A stretch of DNA of 64,000 nt, from contig SSEL01000009.1 in the NCBI GenBank assembly GCA_008012315.1, positions 248,001 to 312,000 on the forward strand, given 5' to 3'. A program made the translations under genes and the position numbers. How positions within the stretch are numbered: position 1 is the stretch's first letter; every line of letters starts with the position of its first letter. Origin of the DNA: Rhodospirillaceae bacterium (GTDB lineage: Bacteria > Pseudomonadota > Alphaproteobacteria > Dongiales > Dongiaceae). The notes beneath the pieces were generated by a model, which worked only from the letters and a program-made list of their open reading frames with translations, ran no database searches and had not been told where the DNA came from. Shown piece by piece: positions 1 through 10,253 of the stretch.

Positions 1-1
1 C

Positions 2-1246
2 GGCGATATCGATCTGCTGCGGCGCGTCTCCTTCATCGACGAGGATGGCGGTCGGCATGTTCGCATGGCCAATCTCGCTTTCGTCGGCAGTCACCGGATC
101 AATGGTGTTTCGAAGATCCATACGGAATTGATGAAGCGGACGGTCTTTGCCGATCTCGATCGTCTGCTGCCGGGACGGATCATCAATATCACCAATGGTG
201 TTGCGCCGCGGCGCTGGCTGGCCCAGGCCAATCCGGATCTCCGCGACCTGATCGCCGGTAAGATCGGCGATGGCTGGATGCGTGACCTGTCGGAGCTGAA
301 ACGGCTTCTCCCCTTCGTGGAGGATGCGGCGTTCAGAGCGGATTTCCGCGCCGCCAAAGTGGCAAACAAGCAGCGCCTGGCCAATTATATCGAGGCGGAA
401 ACCGGCCTTTCGATCTCAACCACCTCGATTTTCGATGCGCAGATCAAGCGCATTCACGAATATAAGCGCCAGTTGCTGAAGCTGCTTCACGCCATCGCGC
501 TCTATAATCGCATCCGGAACAATCCCGGCGCCGACCATACGGCGCGAACGGTGATTTTCGCCGGCAAGGCAGCGCCGGGATATGCGATGGCGAAGCTGTT
601 CATCAAGTTGATCAATGACGTGGCGCATGTCGTTAACCAGGATCCCATGGTCGGCGATCGCCTGAAGGTGCTTTTCCTCCCCAATTACAGCGTCAGCTTG
701 GCGGAGCGCATCGTGCCTGCCGTCGATCTGTCGGAACAGATATCTACGGCCGGCACGGAAGCCTCCGGCACCGGCAATATGAAAATGGCCATGAACGGCG
801 CCTTGACCGTCGGCACGCTGGATGGCGCGAATATCGAGATTCGCGATGCGGTCGGTGCCGAGAATTTCTTTGCCTTCGGCCTGACAACGGATGAAGTCGC
901 CTATCTCGAGAAGGGGCATTACGATGCCCTCTCTTATCTGCGGCGCGACAATGACTTGCAGCAGGCGCTCGATATGATCGGCAATGGCTTCTTTTCGCCG
1001 AACGATCGGGATTTGTTCCAGCCGATCATCCAGAGCCTGACCCGTGGCGGCGACCGTTTCTTCGTGCTGGCCGATTTCACGTCTTATATGGAAACTCAGG
1101 CACAGATCGAAGCCTGCTATACCGACCAGGAGGAATGGTCCCGGCGCGCGATCATCAACACGGCCAATATGGGAGCATTCTCCAGTGACCGGGCCGTGGT
1201 CGATTATGCCCGGGATATCTGGCAAGCGCGGCCTCTCGCGGAATAG
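2..1246 (+). CDS. glgP: Glycogen/maltodextrin phosphorylase, C-terminal half (5' end outside window)
   Basis: This enzyme releases glucose-1-phosphate from alpha-1,4-glucan using phosphate and pyridoxal phosphate. The reading frame is open from the left edge, so only the last ~414 residues of a family usually near 800 are present. The PLP-lysine signature EASGTGNMKMAMNGA is visible, as are the upstream family motifs GSHRINGVSKIH and RIINITNGV. The natural C-terminus is intact (ARPLAE then TAG). It runs convergently into the malQ-treY fusion with only 24 bases between the stops, and no strong terminator is visible there. Its promoter is outside the window. Next to glgX and glgB it would supply the breakdown arm of glycogen turnover. 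The family assignment is very secure. Confidence 0.97.
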   Translation, partial: GDIDLLRRVSFIDEDGGRHVRMANLAFVGSHRINGVSKIHTELMKRTVFADLDRLLPGRIINITNGVAPRRWLAQANPDLRDLIAGKIGDGWMRDLSELKRLLPFVEDAAFRADFRAAKVANKQRLANYIEAETGLSISTTSIFDAQIKRIHEYKRQLLKLLHAIALYNRIRNNPGADHTARTVIFAGKAAPGYAMAKLFIKLINDVAHVVNQDPMVGDRLKVLFLPNYSVSLAERIVPAVDLSEQISTAGTEASGTGNMKMAMNGALTVGTLDGANIEIRDAVGAENFFAFGLTTDEVAYLEKGHYDALSYLRRDNDLQQALDMIGNGFFSPNDRDLFQPIIQSLTRGGDRFFVLADFTSYMETQAQIEACYTDQEEWSRRAIINTANMGAFSSDRAVVDYARDIWQARPLAE

Positions 1247-1270
1247 TGTCCCTCAGCGTTGAGGCATGCC

Positions 1271-4200
1271 TTATCTTTCGTGGCCAACCAGGATGGCGAT
1301 TGGCAGGTGAGCGAACGCATCATCGATCCGCAGTTCGCCGTCCTGGATCTTCTGTGACGCGCCTGTCGTGACATCGACCAGCTCGGTTTGTTTCACCGGC
1401 AAGGTGGCCGAACAGCCAGCCCAGGATGATTGCTGGGGCGATTGCCTGGCATCGATGTCGCCGGCATCTTCCGTCGCGCCGGCAAAAAGGCGGCCGCATA
1501 AGGTGACGCAAATCTTGTCGCCATAGCGCCGGGCGAAACCAAACAGGCGGCTTGCGGCTTCGCCGCTGATATTGAGCGGCTCATAGCTGCCATGGAAAAA
1601 CAGTTCCGGCTCACGGCGGCGCAAATTGAGAACCGTGCTGGTCAGGGCCTGCTTGATTCGGCCATCCTGCCAGTTGGTCAGCCATTGCCGTATCTGTATC
1701 TGCCGTTCCGGTGGCGGCCGCATCATGGCGGCATCCACCTTCGCCAGGGCGTCGCGCCGCTTCTCGAAATCGACCGCACGACGGTTATCTGGGTCCATCA
1801 TACTGAGATCCCACAATTCGCCGCCCTGGTAAATATCCGGAACGCCGGGGATGGTCAGTGACACGCCAAGCTGGGCAAGGCTTTTCATCATGCCCAGCCT
1901 CGCTATGCGGGCCTGGAACGGCCGGAAGTCATCGAGAAAGGGATTGCGCTGGTTGACGTCGATGATCTTCTCGAGAAAGCTGAGGCAGGCGGCTTCATAT
2001 GGTTCGTTCCGATTGTGCCAGCTCGTGTGCTGCTTGGCTTCGCGGATCGCTTTCAAGATGGCATTGGACAGGCGCTCACGAAAGGCAGCAATCTCGTCGG
2101 ATGACAGGGCGTCGGTTGTCGTCAATTCAATCGGCCAGGCGCCCAGCAGCATCTGGTAGATCATATATTCGTCATTTCGTGTCGGCATGCGGCCGTGATC
2201 GGATTTTTGCCGGCGGAAGCGGTTGAGGGTCGACCACCGGCGGAGACGTTTGTTCCACTCCCCCGGTATTTCAGACAGGACATTGAGCCGTGCGCGCATA
2301 TCCGCGCCGCGTTTGGTGTCATGCGTGGCCAGTGTCGACAACGCATGGGGCTGCAGTTTCAGACGTTCCTGCATCAGATGATGGAACGCGGAATCGGAAA
2401 CGCCGAACTGCCGGGGATCGCCGCCCACTTCATTGAGCGACAGCAGGCGGTTGTAACGATAGAACAAGGTGTCTTCCAGCGCCTTTGCCATGACGGGTCC
2501 GGTATATTGCTGGAACCGCATGGCAAATTTCAGAACTTCCTGGCGCTTATAGCTGGAATGACGATCCGACAACGTCGCCGTCAAGGCCGCATGCACGACG
2601 TCCAGGATTTCCGGATCCAGGCCACGATATGTCTTCTTTGCCTGACTGACAGCCCAATCGATATCCCGGTAGTCCTCGGCGGAGATTCCATCTTTGTTGA
2701 TATAGGTTCGATAGACCGGAAAACCGGCAACGACTTCGCGCAAGGCCGCGCGCAATCTGTCCTGCGTATAATCCCGCGTGCTCCAATGCTGCTCCGAGAG
2801 ATTATCCAGTTCGCCGGAAAGCCGCTCGATCTCGCTGCTCAACACCGTATCGATGATATGCGTCTTGCAGGCATGGAGCATCGCATCGTAGTCGATAGGT
2901 TCATCGATAAACTGCCTATAGGCCCGATCGAGCGTTTTCTCTCCGTCCGAATCGACGAACAATCCGTTCACGAGGTTCAGGCATTCATACCCGGTCGTTC
3001 CGGCGACCGGCCAGCTATCGCGAAGTCGTTCGTGGCGAGCCGTGATTTTCTCGACCAGTATATAGAATGGCGAAGTCGCGGTGGATTGCGCATCCGGATC
3101 TCCGCCGCGTTCGTCACGATGCCGCTGCACAAAAGACTGCAGCCGGTCGAGATAGGTTGCGGGATCGAAGAGGCCGTCGATGTGATCAAGCCGCAGACCC
3201 TGCAGCCTTCCTTCCCCGACCAGCCGGCCGATCAGCCGATGCGTGGCGGCGAAAACATCCCATCGCTCCATGCGTATACCGGCCAGTTCGTTGATGTCGA
3301 AGAAGCGCCGGTAGTTAATTTCCTCTGCGGCAACTCGCCAGAAAGCCAGCCGATAAACCTGCCGCTCGAGAAGATCATGCAAGGCGCGAAAGCTGTCCGG
3401 TTGTCCGGGCGATCCATTGAATTCTTCGGCGGCCGCCTGCAATTCCCCTGCTAAGAGCGACTCACGTTGCGCCATCTCTGCCAGCGCCTGCTTCAGGCCG
3501 TCGACGATGGCGCGCTCGGCACTGCGCGACGAGCTTTCCTCGGCGGGTGGCCGGATGGCCGCGAAACCGCGCCTAAAGTCACTGAGGGCGTCGATCCGCT
3601 GCAAAATGAGCGGATAGGTGCTGGGATGCAGCGGAAATCGGTGATCGAAATACCACACGCTGAAGCTGCCGGATGCAGCATCGAATTTCAGCTTTAGCTC
3701 GCCGCGTTCGAGCACATGTCCATATTGTTCGCCGAGTAGCGGCAACAGGATCTTGTCTTGCAGTGCCGTCTGTCGTGGCCTCCAGTTGATATCGAAGAAG
3801 GCAGCGAAAGGCGAGTTGCGTCCCCATTCCAGGACATCCAGCCAATAGGTGTTATCGTCATGGCCGATTCCCATGTGATTGGGCACGAAATCGAGGATCT
3901 GTCCCAGGCCTTCCTGCTGAAGCTTCGCGCAGAATGCTGAGAATGTCTCCCAATCGCCGATCTCGGGGTTGAGGCTGTTATGGTCCGTGATGTCGTAGCC
4001 GTGGGGGCTGTTGGGCCGTGCTTTCAGATAGGGCGATGCATAGACATGACTGATCCCCAGTGCCCGTAAATAGGGCAGGAGTTCAGCCGCCTGGGCGAAG
4101 GTCATGTCCTTGTTGAGCTGCAGGCGATAGGTTGCGGTCGGTGTCGCCGTGATGTCGTGCCGGGCGGGACTCTTGAGCGTCTCTTCCGCGCCACCGACGC

Positions 4201-6259
4201 GTTCCTCGGCCACGCTACCCAGCACCTGCCGCACATGCGGGTCGGTCATGATCTCATCGATCGTGCGGGGCAGCTTGTGCCGCCAATTCGGATGTTCATC
4301 GACGGTGCCCGGCACATTCATCTGCTTGACGATACCGAGCATATCCTCGAGCTGGATCATGACCAGCTTGCTCCGTGTCCGGGCGAGATAGCGATGTACG
4401 GCTTCAACCGGAACATGACCGTCGTCGTCAGGCTCGAGCCTTTCGTCATGCAGGGCCTCCATCAGCCTGGCCCGATCGGCAGCCCGCAGTCTTTCCTCTC
4501 GCTCCGGCGCGCCGGCATCCGTGTAGATGCCCAGGCGGGTTTTCAAGGCGATATCGACCTCCTTCCAATAGGCCGGCAGCGTTGGCAGGTCATGGGTCGT
4601 TACGGTCGCCAAGGCCAAATCGGGCCAGTCGGCCGGCTTCTTGAAGCGACCTTGTGCGTCGCGCTCGAAATAGAGCAGCCGGTAAGAGAGGATGTTGGCG
4701 GCGACCAATTGTTCCTGCAGCCCCTCCGGGACGGTGCCAAGATCCTCGCCAATGACCACGCAGCGTTGGCGCCAGCTCTCCAGTGCGATCACGGCGATGA
4801 GATCCCGGAAGGGGTATTGGACATAGGCGCCATCAGCGGCGCCAGCGCCTTCCGGGATCCAGAACAACCGCATCAGGCCCAGGATATGGTCGATCCTGAC
4901 GGCGCCTGCAGCATACATATTGGCGCGCAAGGCCGCGCGGAAATCGGCATATCCGCTCTCGGCCATCAACCGGGGATGTGCGGGCGGAATCCCCCAGTTT
5001 TGTCCGCCGGGATTCCAATCGTCGGGCGGCGCGCCGACACTCCAGTCATCGACGATATAGTCCTGGGCGGCCCATGCCTCGGCTGAATTGCGGGCGACAC
5101 CAACGGCGATATCCCGATAGAGGCCGATCGCCATGCCGGCTTGGTGCGCGCGCTCCCGGCAGAACAGGAGCTGGCGATGGGCGTGCCATTGCTGATATTC
5201 AAAAAATTCTATCCGCGCGACATGCGTGCGGGAAAAAGCGCGAACCGCCTCGCTTCCCGGGTCGCGCAGGTCTTCCGGCCAGTCATGCCAGGAGAGACGA
5301 TGCGGGGCGCTTTTGTTCAGATGCTCCTGCAAGGCGTGAAATGTAGCAAAGTCACGCAAGGCTTGACCATGCCGGTGCTGGAAGGCGCGAAATTCCCGCC
5401 CGAACGGGTCGCTCTTTTCGAGATGACGCTGGCGGAAATGATGGAACAAGAGCTCCAGAATTTCCTGTTTCACCTCCGTGACGCCCGCATAATCGACCAG
5501 CGGCTCGGCTCTCAATTGCTGCAATCTGCTCTCGAAGGCCGGCTCGTCACGCAGGCCACGCGCCGCCACGCATTCGGCGAATTCCGGCATTGCCTCGGGA
5601 TCGACGTAGATCGTATTGAGGAAATGCCGACTGCTCGGGGCATATGGGCTTGCCCAGTCGGGATGATCGGGAAAAAGCGCATGCAGCGGATTGAGGCCGA
5701 TGGTCGCCGCACCGGCCGCGGCGGCGAAGCCGATAAGATCGGCGAGGTCGGTGAAGTCGCCGATGCCCCAATTGCGCGCCGATCTCAGGGCGAAGAGCTG
5801 AACGGAAATTCCCCATAATCGTCCGGCGCCCGACAAAGCCAGCGGCAGAAAACAGCGTCGCGGCGCGACGATCACGGGCAGAGAAAGTGCCACGGCGTCA
5901 TCGGACCGGGTTCGGATCGTCAGGCGGTGATCGCCGAATGGAAGTTGGCAGGGGATGCTGACAAAGCCATCCTCCATCGCGACATCGCCGGATAGGTGAT
6001 CGCCGTCTTCGGCTTCGATCTCCCAGCGGAGCCGGGCTTGTGGCAGCCTTTCCTGCTCGATGCGTATATAGCCAAGTTCGCCGCGCTCTTGCTGAAGGAT
6101 GAGGGGGCGCTGCCCGGTGCCAGGCGAGGAATCAAGGCGTTCAGCGAGGCGCCTCAACGTCTGCTCCGAGGCCTCTCTCAGATTGCCTGAATGGTCCTGG
6201 TAACGGCGCTGGATGCCGCATCGCCGGCAGATCTCGTCAAACGGGTCGACCGTTGTCAC
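1271..6259 (-). CDS. malQ-treY: Fused 4-alpha-glucanotransferase / malto-oligosyltrehalose synthase
   Basis: This 1662-residue protein joins two GH13/GH77-clan enzymes. Residues ~1-700 are MalQ (amylomaltase), with catalytic motifs RIDHILG (Asp ~456), GEDLGTVP (Glu ~504) and THDLPTLP (Asp ~556). Residues ~705-1662 are TreY, with LDHIDG (Asp ~1025), LVEKIT (Glu ~1069) and THDTKRG (Asp ~1312). MalQ disproportionates short maltodextrins into longer chains; TreY converts the reducing-end bond to alpha,alpha-1,1. The fusion couples making of chains to making of maltooligosyl-trehalose, which TreZ then cleaves. The GTG start overlaps the treZ stop by four bases (GTGA), so the genes are probably translationally coupled. 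It is the last gene of the operon. All catalytic residues I looked for are present in both halves. Confidence 0.95.
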   Translation of the reverse strand: MTTVDPFDEICRRCGIQRRYQDHSGNLREASEQTLRRLAERLDSSPGTGQRPLILQQERGELGYIRIEQERLPQARLRWEIEAEDGDHLSGDVAMEDGFVSIPCQLPFGDHRLTIRTRSDDAVALSLPVIVAPRRCFLPLALSGAGRLWGISVQLFALRSARNWGIGDFTDLADLIGFAAAAGAATIGLNPLHALFPDHPDWASPYAPSSRHFLNTIYVDPEAMPEFAECVAARGLRDEPAFESRLQQLRAEPLVDYAGVTEVKQEILELLFHHFRQRHLEKSDPFGREFRAFQHRHGQALRDFATFHALQEHLNKSAPHRLSWHDWPEDLRDPGSEAVRAFSRTHVARIEFFEYQQWHAHRQLLFCRERAHQAGMAIGLYRDIAVGVARNSAEAWAAQDYIVDDWSVGAPPDDWNPGGQNWGIPPAHPRLMAESGYADFRAALRANMYAAGAVRIDHILGLMRLFWIPEGAGAADGAYVQYPFRDLIAVIALESWRQRCVVIGEDLGTVPEGLQEQLVAANILSYRLLYFERDAQGRFKKPADWPDLALATVTTHDLPTLPAYWKEVDIALKTRLGIYTDAGAPEREERLRAADRARLMEALHDERLEPDDDGHVPVEAVHRYLARTRSKLVMIQLEDMLGIVKQMNVPGTVDEHPNWRHKLPRTIDEIMTDPHVRQVLGSVAEERVGGAEETLKSPARHDITATPTATYRLQLNKDMTFAQAAELLPYLRALGISHVYASPYLKARPNSPHGYDITDHNSLNPEIGDWETFSAFCAKLQQEGLGQILDFVPNHMGIGHDDNTYWLDVLEWGRNSPFAAFFDINWRPRQTALQDKILLPLLGEQYGHVLERGELKLKFDAASGSFSVWYFDHRFPLHPSTYPLILQRIDALSDFRRGFAAIRPPAEESSSRSAERAIVDGLKQALAEMAQRESLLAGELQAAAEEFNGSPGQPDSFRALHDLLERQVYRLAFWRVAAEEINYRRFFDINELAGIRMERWDVFAATHRLIGRLVGEGRLQGLRLDHIDGLFDPATYLDRLQSFVQRHRDERGGDPDAQSTATSPFYILVEKITARHERLRDSWPVAGTTGYECLNLVNGLFVDSDGEKTLDRAYRQFIDEPIDYDAMLHACKTHIIDTVLSSEIERLSGELDNLSEQHWSTRDYTQDRLRAALREVVAGFPVYRTYINKDGISAEDYRDIDWAVSQAKKTYRGLDPEILDVVHAALTATLSDRHSSYKRQEVLKFAMRFQQYTGPVMAKALEDTLFYRYNRLLSLNEVGGDPRQFGVSDSAFHHLMQERLKLQPHALSTLATHDTKRGADMRARLNVLSEIPGEWNKRLRRWSTLNRFRRQKSDHGRMPTRNDEYMIYQMLLGAWPIELTTTDALSSDEIAAFRERLSNAILKAIREAKQHTSWHNRNEPYEAACLSFLEKIIDVNQRNPFLDDFRPFQARIARLGMMKSLAQLGVSLTIPGVPDIYQGGELWDLSMMDPDNRRAVDFEKRRDALAKVDAAMMRPPPERQIQIRQWLTNWQDGRIKQALTSTVLNLRRREPELFFHGSYEPLNISGEAASRLFGFARRYGDKICVTLCGRLFAGATEDAGDIDARQSPQQSSWAGCSATLPVKQTELVDVTTGASQKIQDGELRIDDAFAHLPIAILVGHER

Positions 6260-8073
6260 GCGGGCTCTCCATCGTCATCCCGGAGATACCAGGCGACATA
6301 CCAGGCGGGAAGAGGCTTACCGTCATCTTGCGCGTGCGTCACGTAAAGTGGCCGCATCCTTACGGCAGAGGCTTCATGAGCGATGGAACGATCGCTCAGA
6401 TTGGCGACAAGTTGCAGACGGCCGGTGCCGAGGCGCCACTCGGCCAGCAAGACGCCATGTTCGATCCGATAGCCGGCATGGCCCGTGCCCATGCCGAGGC
6501 GCGGCATGATCTCACGGTGACGCAAGGCGAGAAGCTGGCGATACAGATCGAGCACAGCCTGATGCGTCTTTCGGTGGCTCCAATCCAGCTGCGACTGCCG
6601 GAAGGTCTGGAGGGCATTCGGATCGGGAATGCGCGCCTGGCTCTCGGGATCCGCGAAAGCTGGGAAACGTTCGAATTCCCGCCGGCGGCCGTTGCGTACC
6701 GCTTCCGCCAGTTCGCCATCGAAATCGCAGAAGAACAGGAAGGGATTCGTCTCGCCCCATTCTTCGCCCATGAAAAGGAGGGGGATTTCCGGCGCGAGCA
6801 GCAATATCGCGGTCATCGCGCGATAGGCCTCAGGCGACGTCAATCCGATCATCCGGTCACCGAAAGCGCGATTGCCGATCTGATCGTGATTCTGCAGAAA
6901 ATTGACGAAAGCGCACGGCGGCAGGTCCTTGCTTGGCTCGCCGCGTTTTTCGCCGTCTCGGAAGGTTGACGGATCGCCCTGATAGACAAAACCTTCCGTC
7001 AAGGACCTGCCGAGACGGTCGACGGTTTCCGATGCAAAGTCGCCGTAATAGCCATCACGCTCGCCGGTCAAAAGAACATGGCCGACGTGATGAAAATCGT
7101 CATTCCACTGGGCGTCATAATAAGCCGCCCGGCCTGTGGCTTTCCGCTGCAGGAAGCGCGCGATATTCGCATCGTTTTCCAAGACTAAATGGATGTCACG
7201 GTCGCTGCCGATCTGCCGGCGGACGGTTTCGGCAAGTTCGGTCAGGATGTGAACCGGGCTGTCATCGGAAATTGCGTGTACGGCATCGAATCTCAAACCG
7301 TCGAAGCGATATTCAGTCAACCAATAGAGCGCGTTGTGACTGAAGAAGTCACGAACCGCCGGGCGGGAGAAATCGATCGCGTCGCCCCAGGGTGTTTTAT
7401 GTCGGGATGTAAAGAACTGCGGCGCGTATTTTCCGAGATAATTGCCGTCCGGCCCGAAGTGATTATAGACGACGTCCAGAAAGACCATCAGCCCGCGCTC
7501 ATGGGCCGCGTCAATCAAGGCTTTCAGCATCGCGGGATCGCCATAGGCATTGTGCGGTGCAAAAGGCAGGACACCGTCATAACCCCAGTTCCGCTGTCCG
7601 GCGAAGCTCGCGATCGGCATGAGTTCGATGGCCGTGATGCCAAGATCGATCAGATGATCGAGATGCCGCCGAATACCGTCGAAATTGCCCAGCGCCGAAA
7701 AAGTGCCCGTATGCAGCTCATAGATGACGGCTTCCTGCCATGGCCGTCCGCGCCAATCGGGAAAATGCCAGTCATAAGATGCGGGATCGATAACGATGCT
7801 GGGGCCATGCACGCTGTCTTTCTGCAGGCGGGAGGCGGGGTCGGGAACGAAGAGTCCGTCTTCCAGTTGAAACTGATAGGCACTGCCGACGCTGGCGGCA
7901 GATGTCGTCAATTCAAACCACCCGTCTTCCAGTGCATCCATGATCGAAATCGTGCCAGCCTCCTGGAGATAGAGGCCGACATGTTGCTGGCCGGGTGCCC
8001 ATAGCCGGAAACGGACGGCACTATCCGGCAGAACGGCCGCGCCAAAGGGCATATGATGTGCAAAGCTGGTCAT
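6256..8073 (-). CDS. treZ: Malto-oligosyltrehalose trehalohydrolase
   Basis: TreZ cleaves maltooligosyl-trehalose made by TreY, releasing free trehalose. The 605-residue length is normal for the family. An N-terminal carbohydrate-binding-type domain (FRLWAPGQQHVGLYL) precedes the GH13 barrel. Catalytic motifs visible are GLRFDAVHAI (nucleophile Asp ~263), LVLENDAN (acid/base Glu ~299) and FLQNHDQIGNRAFGDR (third acid). Both ends overlap the neighbouring genes by four bases (ATGA with glgX, GTGA with malQ-treY), typical of translational coupling. Together with the TreY half of the next gene it forms a complete TreY/TreZ pathway from glycogen to trehalose. Confidence 0.96.
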   Translation of the reverse strand: MTSFAHHMPFGAAVLPDSAVRFRLWAPGQQHVGLYLQEAGTISIMDALEDGWFELTTSAASVGSAYQFQLEDGLFVPDPASRLQKDSVHGPSIVIDPASYDWHFPDWRGRPWQEAVIYELHTGTFSALGNFDGIRRHLDHLIDLGITAIELMPIASFAGQRNWGYDGVLPFAPHNAYGDPAMLKALIDAAHERGLMVFLDVVYNHFGPDGNYLGKYAPQFFTSRHKTPWGDAIDFSRPAVRDFFSHNALYWLTEYRFDGLRFDAVHAISDDSPVHILTELAETVRRQIGSDRDIHLVLENDANIARFLQRKATGRAAYYDAQWNDDFHHVGHVLLTGERDGYYGDFASETVDRLGRSLTEGFVYQGDPSTFRDGEKRGEPSKDLPPCAFVNFLQNHDQIGNRAFGDRMIGLTSPEAYRAMTAILLLAPEIPLLFMGEEWGETNPFLFFCDFDGELAEAVRNGRRREFERFPAFADPESQARIPDPNALQTFRQSQLDWSHRKTHQAVLDLYRQLLALRHREIMPRLGMGTGHAGYRIEHGVLLAEWRLGTGRLQLVANLSDRSIAHEASAVRMRPLYVTHAQDDGKPLPAWYVAWYLRDDDGEPA

Positions 8074-10253
8074 TCCCCGGTGGCCTCGCTGTCCACCGAT
8101 ATATCTGCCCCGAAGATGGCCAGGGACCGGCCCGGCATCGGGTAGACTTGCTCCGGCCGAAGGGTCATCGGCTCAGGCTGTCCCTGCGAATCGACGGTGT
8201 CGATGAGCCGTCGCCAGCTCGTGACGGCAGGTAAGGATGGAAGCGTAAAATCCACCACATCGTTATGCGCGTTCATGACGATCAGCAGCATATCGTCGCC
8301 GGCGGGCTGTTTGCCGGTCATCAGGGACGGATGCGAGCGGCCGTTCAGCAACACGCCAACGCAGCGTGCCAAGCCGTCTTGCCATTGTTCCGCGGTCTTT
8401 TCCGATCCCTGCGGCGTGAACCAGGTGATGTCCTTGATTTCATCCGGGGAACGGACGCGCCCGTGCATGAAACGGGTACATCTGAGAGCCGGATGCGCCT
8501 GGCGAAAGGCGATCATGCGGCGCAAGAATGAGACCAGCGCGCCATCATCGCTATCGGCCCCCCAATCTAGCCAGCTGATTTCATTGTCCTGGCAATAAGC
8601 ATTGTTATTGCCTCGCTGCGTATGGCCCCGTTCATCGCCCGCCAAGATCATCGGCGTGCCCTGGGATAGCAGTAAGGTCGCCAGGAAATTCCGCCTCTGC
8701 TGCGCACGCTGGGCGATGATCGCGGGATCGTCCGTTTCCCCCTCGACGCCGAAATTGTAGCTCCGGTTCTCCGAGTGGCCGTCGCGATTCTCCTCCTGAT
8801 TGTCGTCGTTATGCTTGTCGTTATAAGAGACGAGATCGTGCAGCGTGAAACCATCATGGGCGGTGATGAAATTCACGGTCGACCACGGCCGGCGGCCGCG
8901 ATGGTCGAAAAAATCGGCCGAGGCGCAAATGCGTGCGGCAAGCTCCGGCAGCATGCGCTCATCACCGCGCCAATAGGACCGTAACGTATCGCGATACCGG
9001 TCATTCCATTCGGACCAGCCCGGCGGAAACTGTCCGAGCTGGTAGCCACCCGGGCCGATATCCCAGGGTTCGGCGATCAATTTGATCTGCCGCAGCCAAG
9101 GGGCCTGGCGGATCGCATCGAAAAATCCGCTGCCCTGGTCAAAGCCGTGATCTTCGCGGCCGAGGGTCGAGGCCAGATCGAAGCGGAAGCCGTCGACACG
9201 CATTTCCGTCACCCAATATTGCAGTGAGTCGAGCACCATCTGCAAAACCCGCGGATGCGACAGATTGAGCGTATTGCCGGTACCGGTGTCGTTGATGTAG
9301 TGGCGCTTCTCATCCGGCATCAGGCGGTAATATGACGCGTTATCGATGCCACGGAAGCAAAGCGTCGGGCCGAGGTGATTGCCCTCCGCCGTGTGGTTAT
9401 AGACCACGTCGAGGATGACCTCGATTCCCGCATCGTGCAGTTGCCGCACCATGGTCTGGAATTCGGAGACGAGATTTGTGGAGAGCAGCCGCAGGTCAGG
9501 GGCGAAAAAGCCGATCGTGCTATAGCCCCAGTAATTCCGCAGGTTCTTCTGCAGCAAGCTGGTCTCATCCGCCATCGCCTGCACGGGCAGGAGCTCGATT
9601 GACGTGATGCCGAGGGATTTCAGGTAATCCACGACCGGCTGGCTGCCCAGGCCGGCACAGGTACCGCGCAGCGGTACCGGCAAGGCCGGATGCTGCATGG
9701 TGAAGCCGCGCAGATTCATTTCATAGATGATGGTTTCGGACCATGGCCGTGCCGGTCGCCGGTCATCGCCCCAATGAAAGCTCGGATCGACCACCCGGCA
9801 TTTGGGCACGGCGCGTGCGCTGTCGCGCCGGTCGAAGGAGAGGTCCTCGCGCGGCGATCCGACGCGATAGCCGAAAATCGCATCAGTGCGATGGAAACGG
9901 CCCGACAAGGCTTTGGCATAAGGATCGAGCACGAGCTTGTTCGGATTGAAGCGATGACCGTTCTTCGGCTCATAGGCGCCATATAGGCGATACCCATAAA
10001 GCGTTCCCGGCCGGGCGTCCGGCAAATAGCCGTGCCAAACTTCATCGGTATATTCGGGCAGCGACACGCGAGCGATTTCCCGTGTGCCGCTGGCATCGAA
10101 CAGGCAAAGCTCGACCCGCTCGGCATGGGCCGAGAAAATGGCAAAATTCACGCCCTTGCCATCCCAGGTTGCGCCCAATGGATCGGACTGCCCCGGCAAG
10201 ACGCGCATCTTCGGTGTTGTGGTGAAAGGCGAAGCCGGCGTTTCGCGCTGCAT
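8070..10253 (-). CDS. glgX: Glycogen debranching enzyme (isoamylase type)
   Basis: GlgX hydrolyses alpha-1,6 branches of limit dextrins, freeing malto-oligosaccharides for TreY. The protein is 727 residues from the ATG; an in-frame TTG one codon upstream is also possible. I prefer ATG because it forms TGATG with the glgB stop and has an AGGCAGG ribosome-binding stretch. Motifs visible are YNHTAEGN, VDGFRFDLAST (Asp ~358), IAEPWDIGPGGYQLG (Glu ~393) and TAHDGFTLHDLVSYNDKHN. Together with glycogen phosphorylase and TreY/TreZ it completes the route from glycogen to trehalose. TreX-type debranching enzymes next to treY/treZ belong to the same family. Confidence 0.95.
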   Translation of the reverse strand: MQRETPASPFTTTPKMRVLPGQSDPLGATWDGKGVNFAIFSAHAERVELCLFDASGTREIARVSLPEYTDEVWHGYLPDARPGTLYGYRLYGAYEPKNGHRFNPNKLVLDPYAKALSGRFHRTDAIFGYRVGSPREDLSFDRRDSARAVPKCRVVDPSFHWGDDRRPARPWSETIIYEMNLRGFTMQHPALPVPLRGTCAGLGSQPVVDYLKSLGITSIELLPVQAMADETSLLQKNLRNYWGYSTIGFFAPDLRLLSTNLVSEFQTMVRQLHDAGIEVILDVVYNHTAEGNHLGPTLCFRGIDNASYYRLMPDEKRHYINDTGTGNTLNLSHPRVLQMVLDSLQYWVTEMRVDGFRFDLASTLGREDHGFDQGSGFFDAIRQAPWLRQIKLIAEPWDIGPGGYQLGQFPPGWSEWNDRYRDTLRSYWRGDERMLPELAARICASADFFDHRGRRPWSTVNFITAHDGFTLHDLVSYNDKHNDDNQEENRDGHSENRSYNFGVEGETDDPAIIAQRAQQRRNFLATLLLSQGTPMILAGDERGHTQRGNNNAYCQDNEISWLDWGADSDDGALVSFLRRMIAFRQAHPALRCTRFMHGRVRSPDEIKDITWFTPQGSEKTAEQWQDGLARCVGVLLNGRSHPSLMTGKQPAGDDMLLIVMNAHNDVVDFTLPSLPAVTSWRRLIDTVDSQGQPEPMTLRPEQVYPMPGRSLAIFGADISVDSEATGE

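Noticed and set aside
1247..1270. CCTCA/TGAGG hairpin as terminator between glgP and malQ-treY
   Set aside because: Only five base pairs and no T run; too weak to list as a terminator.
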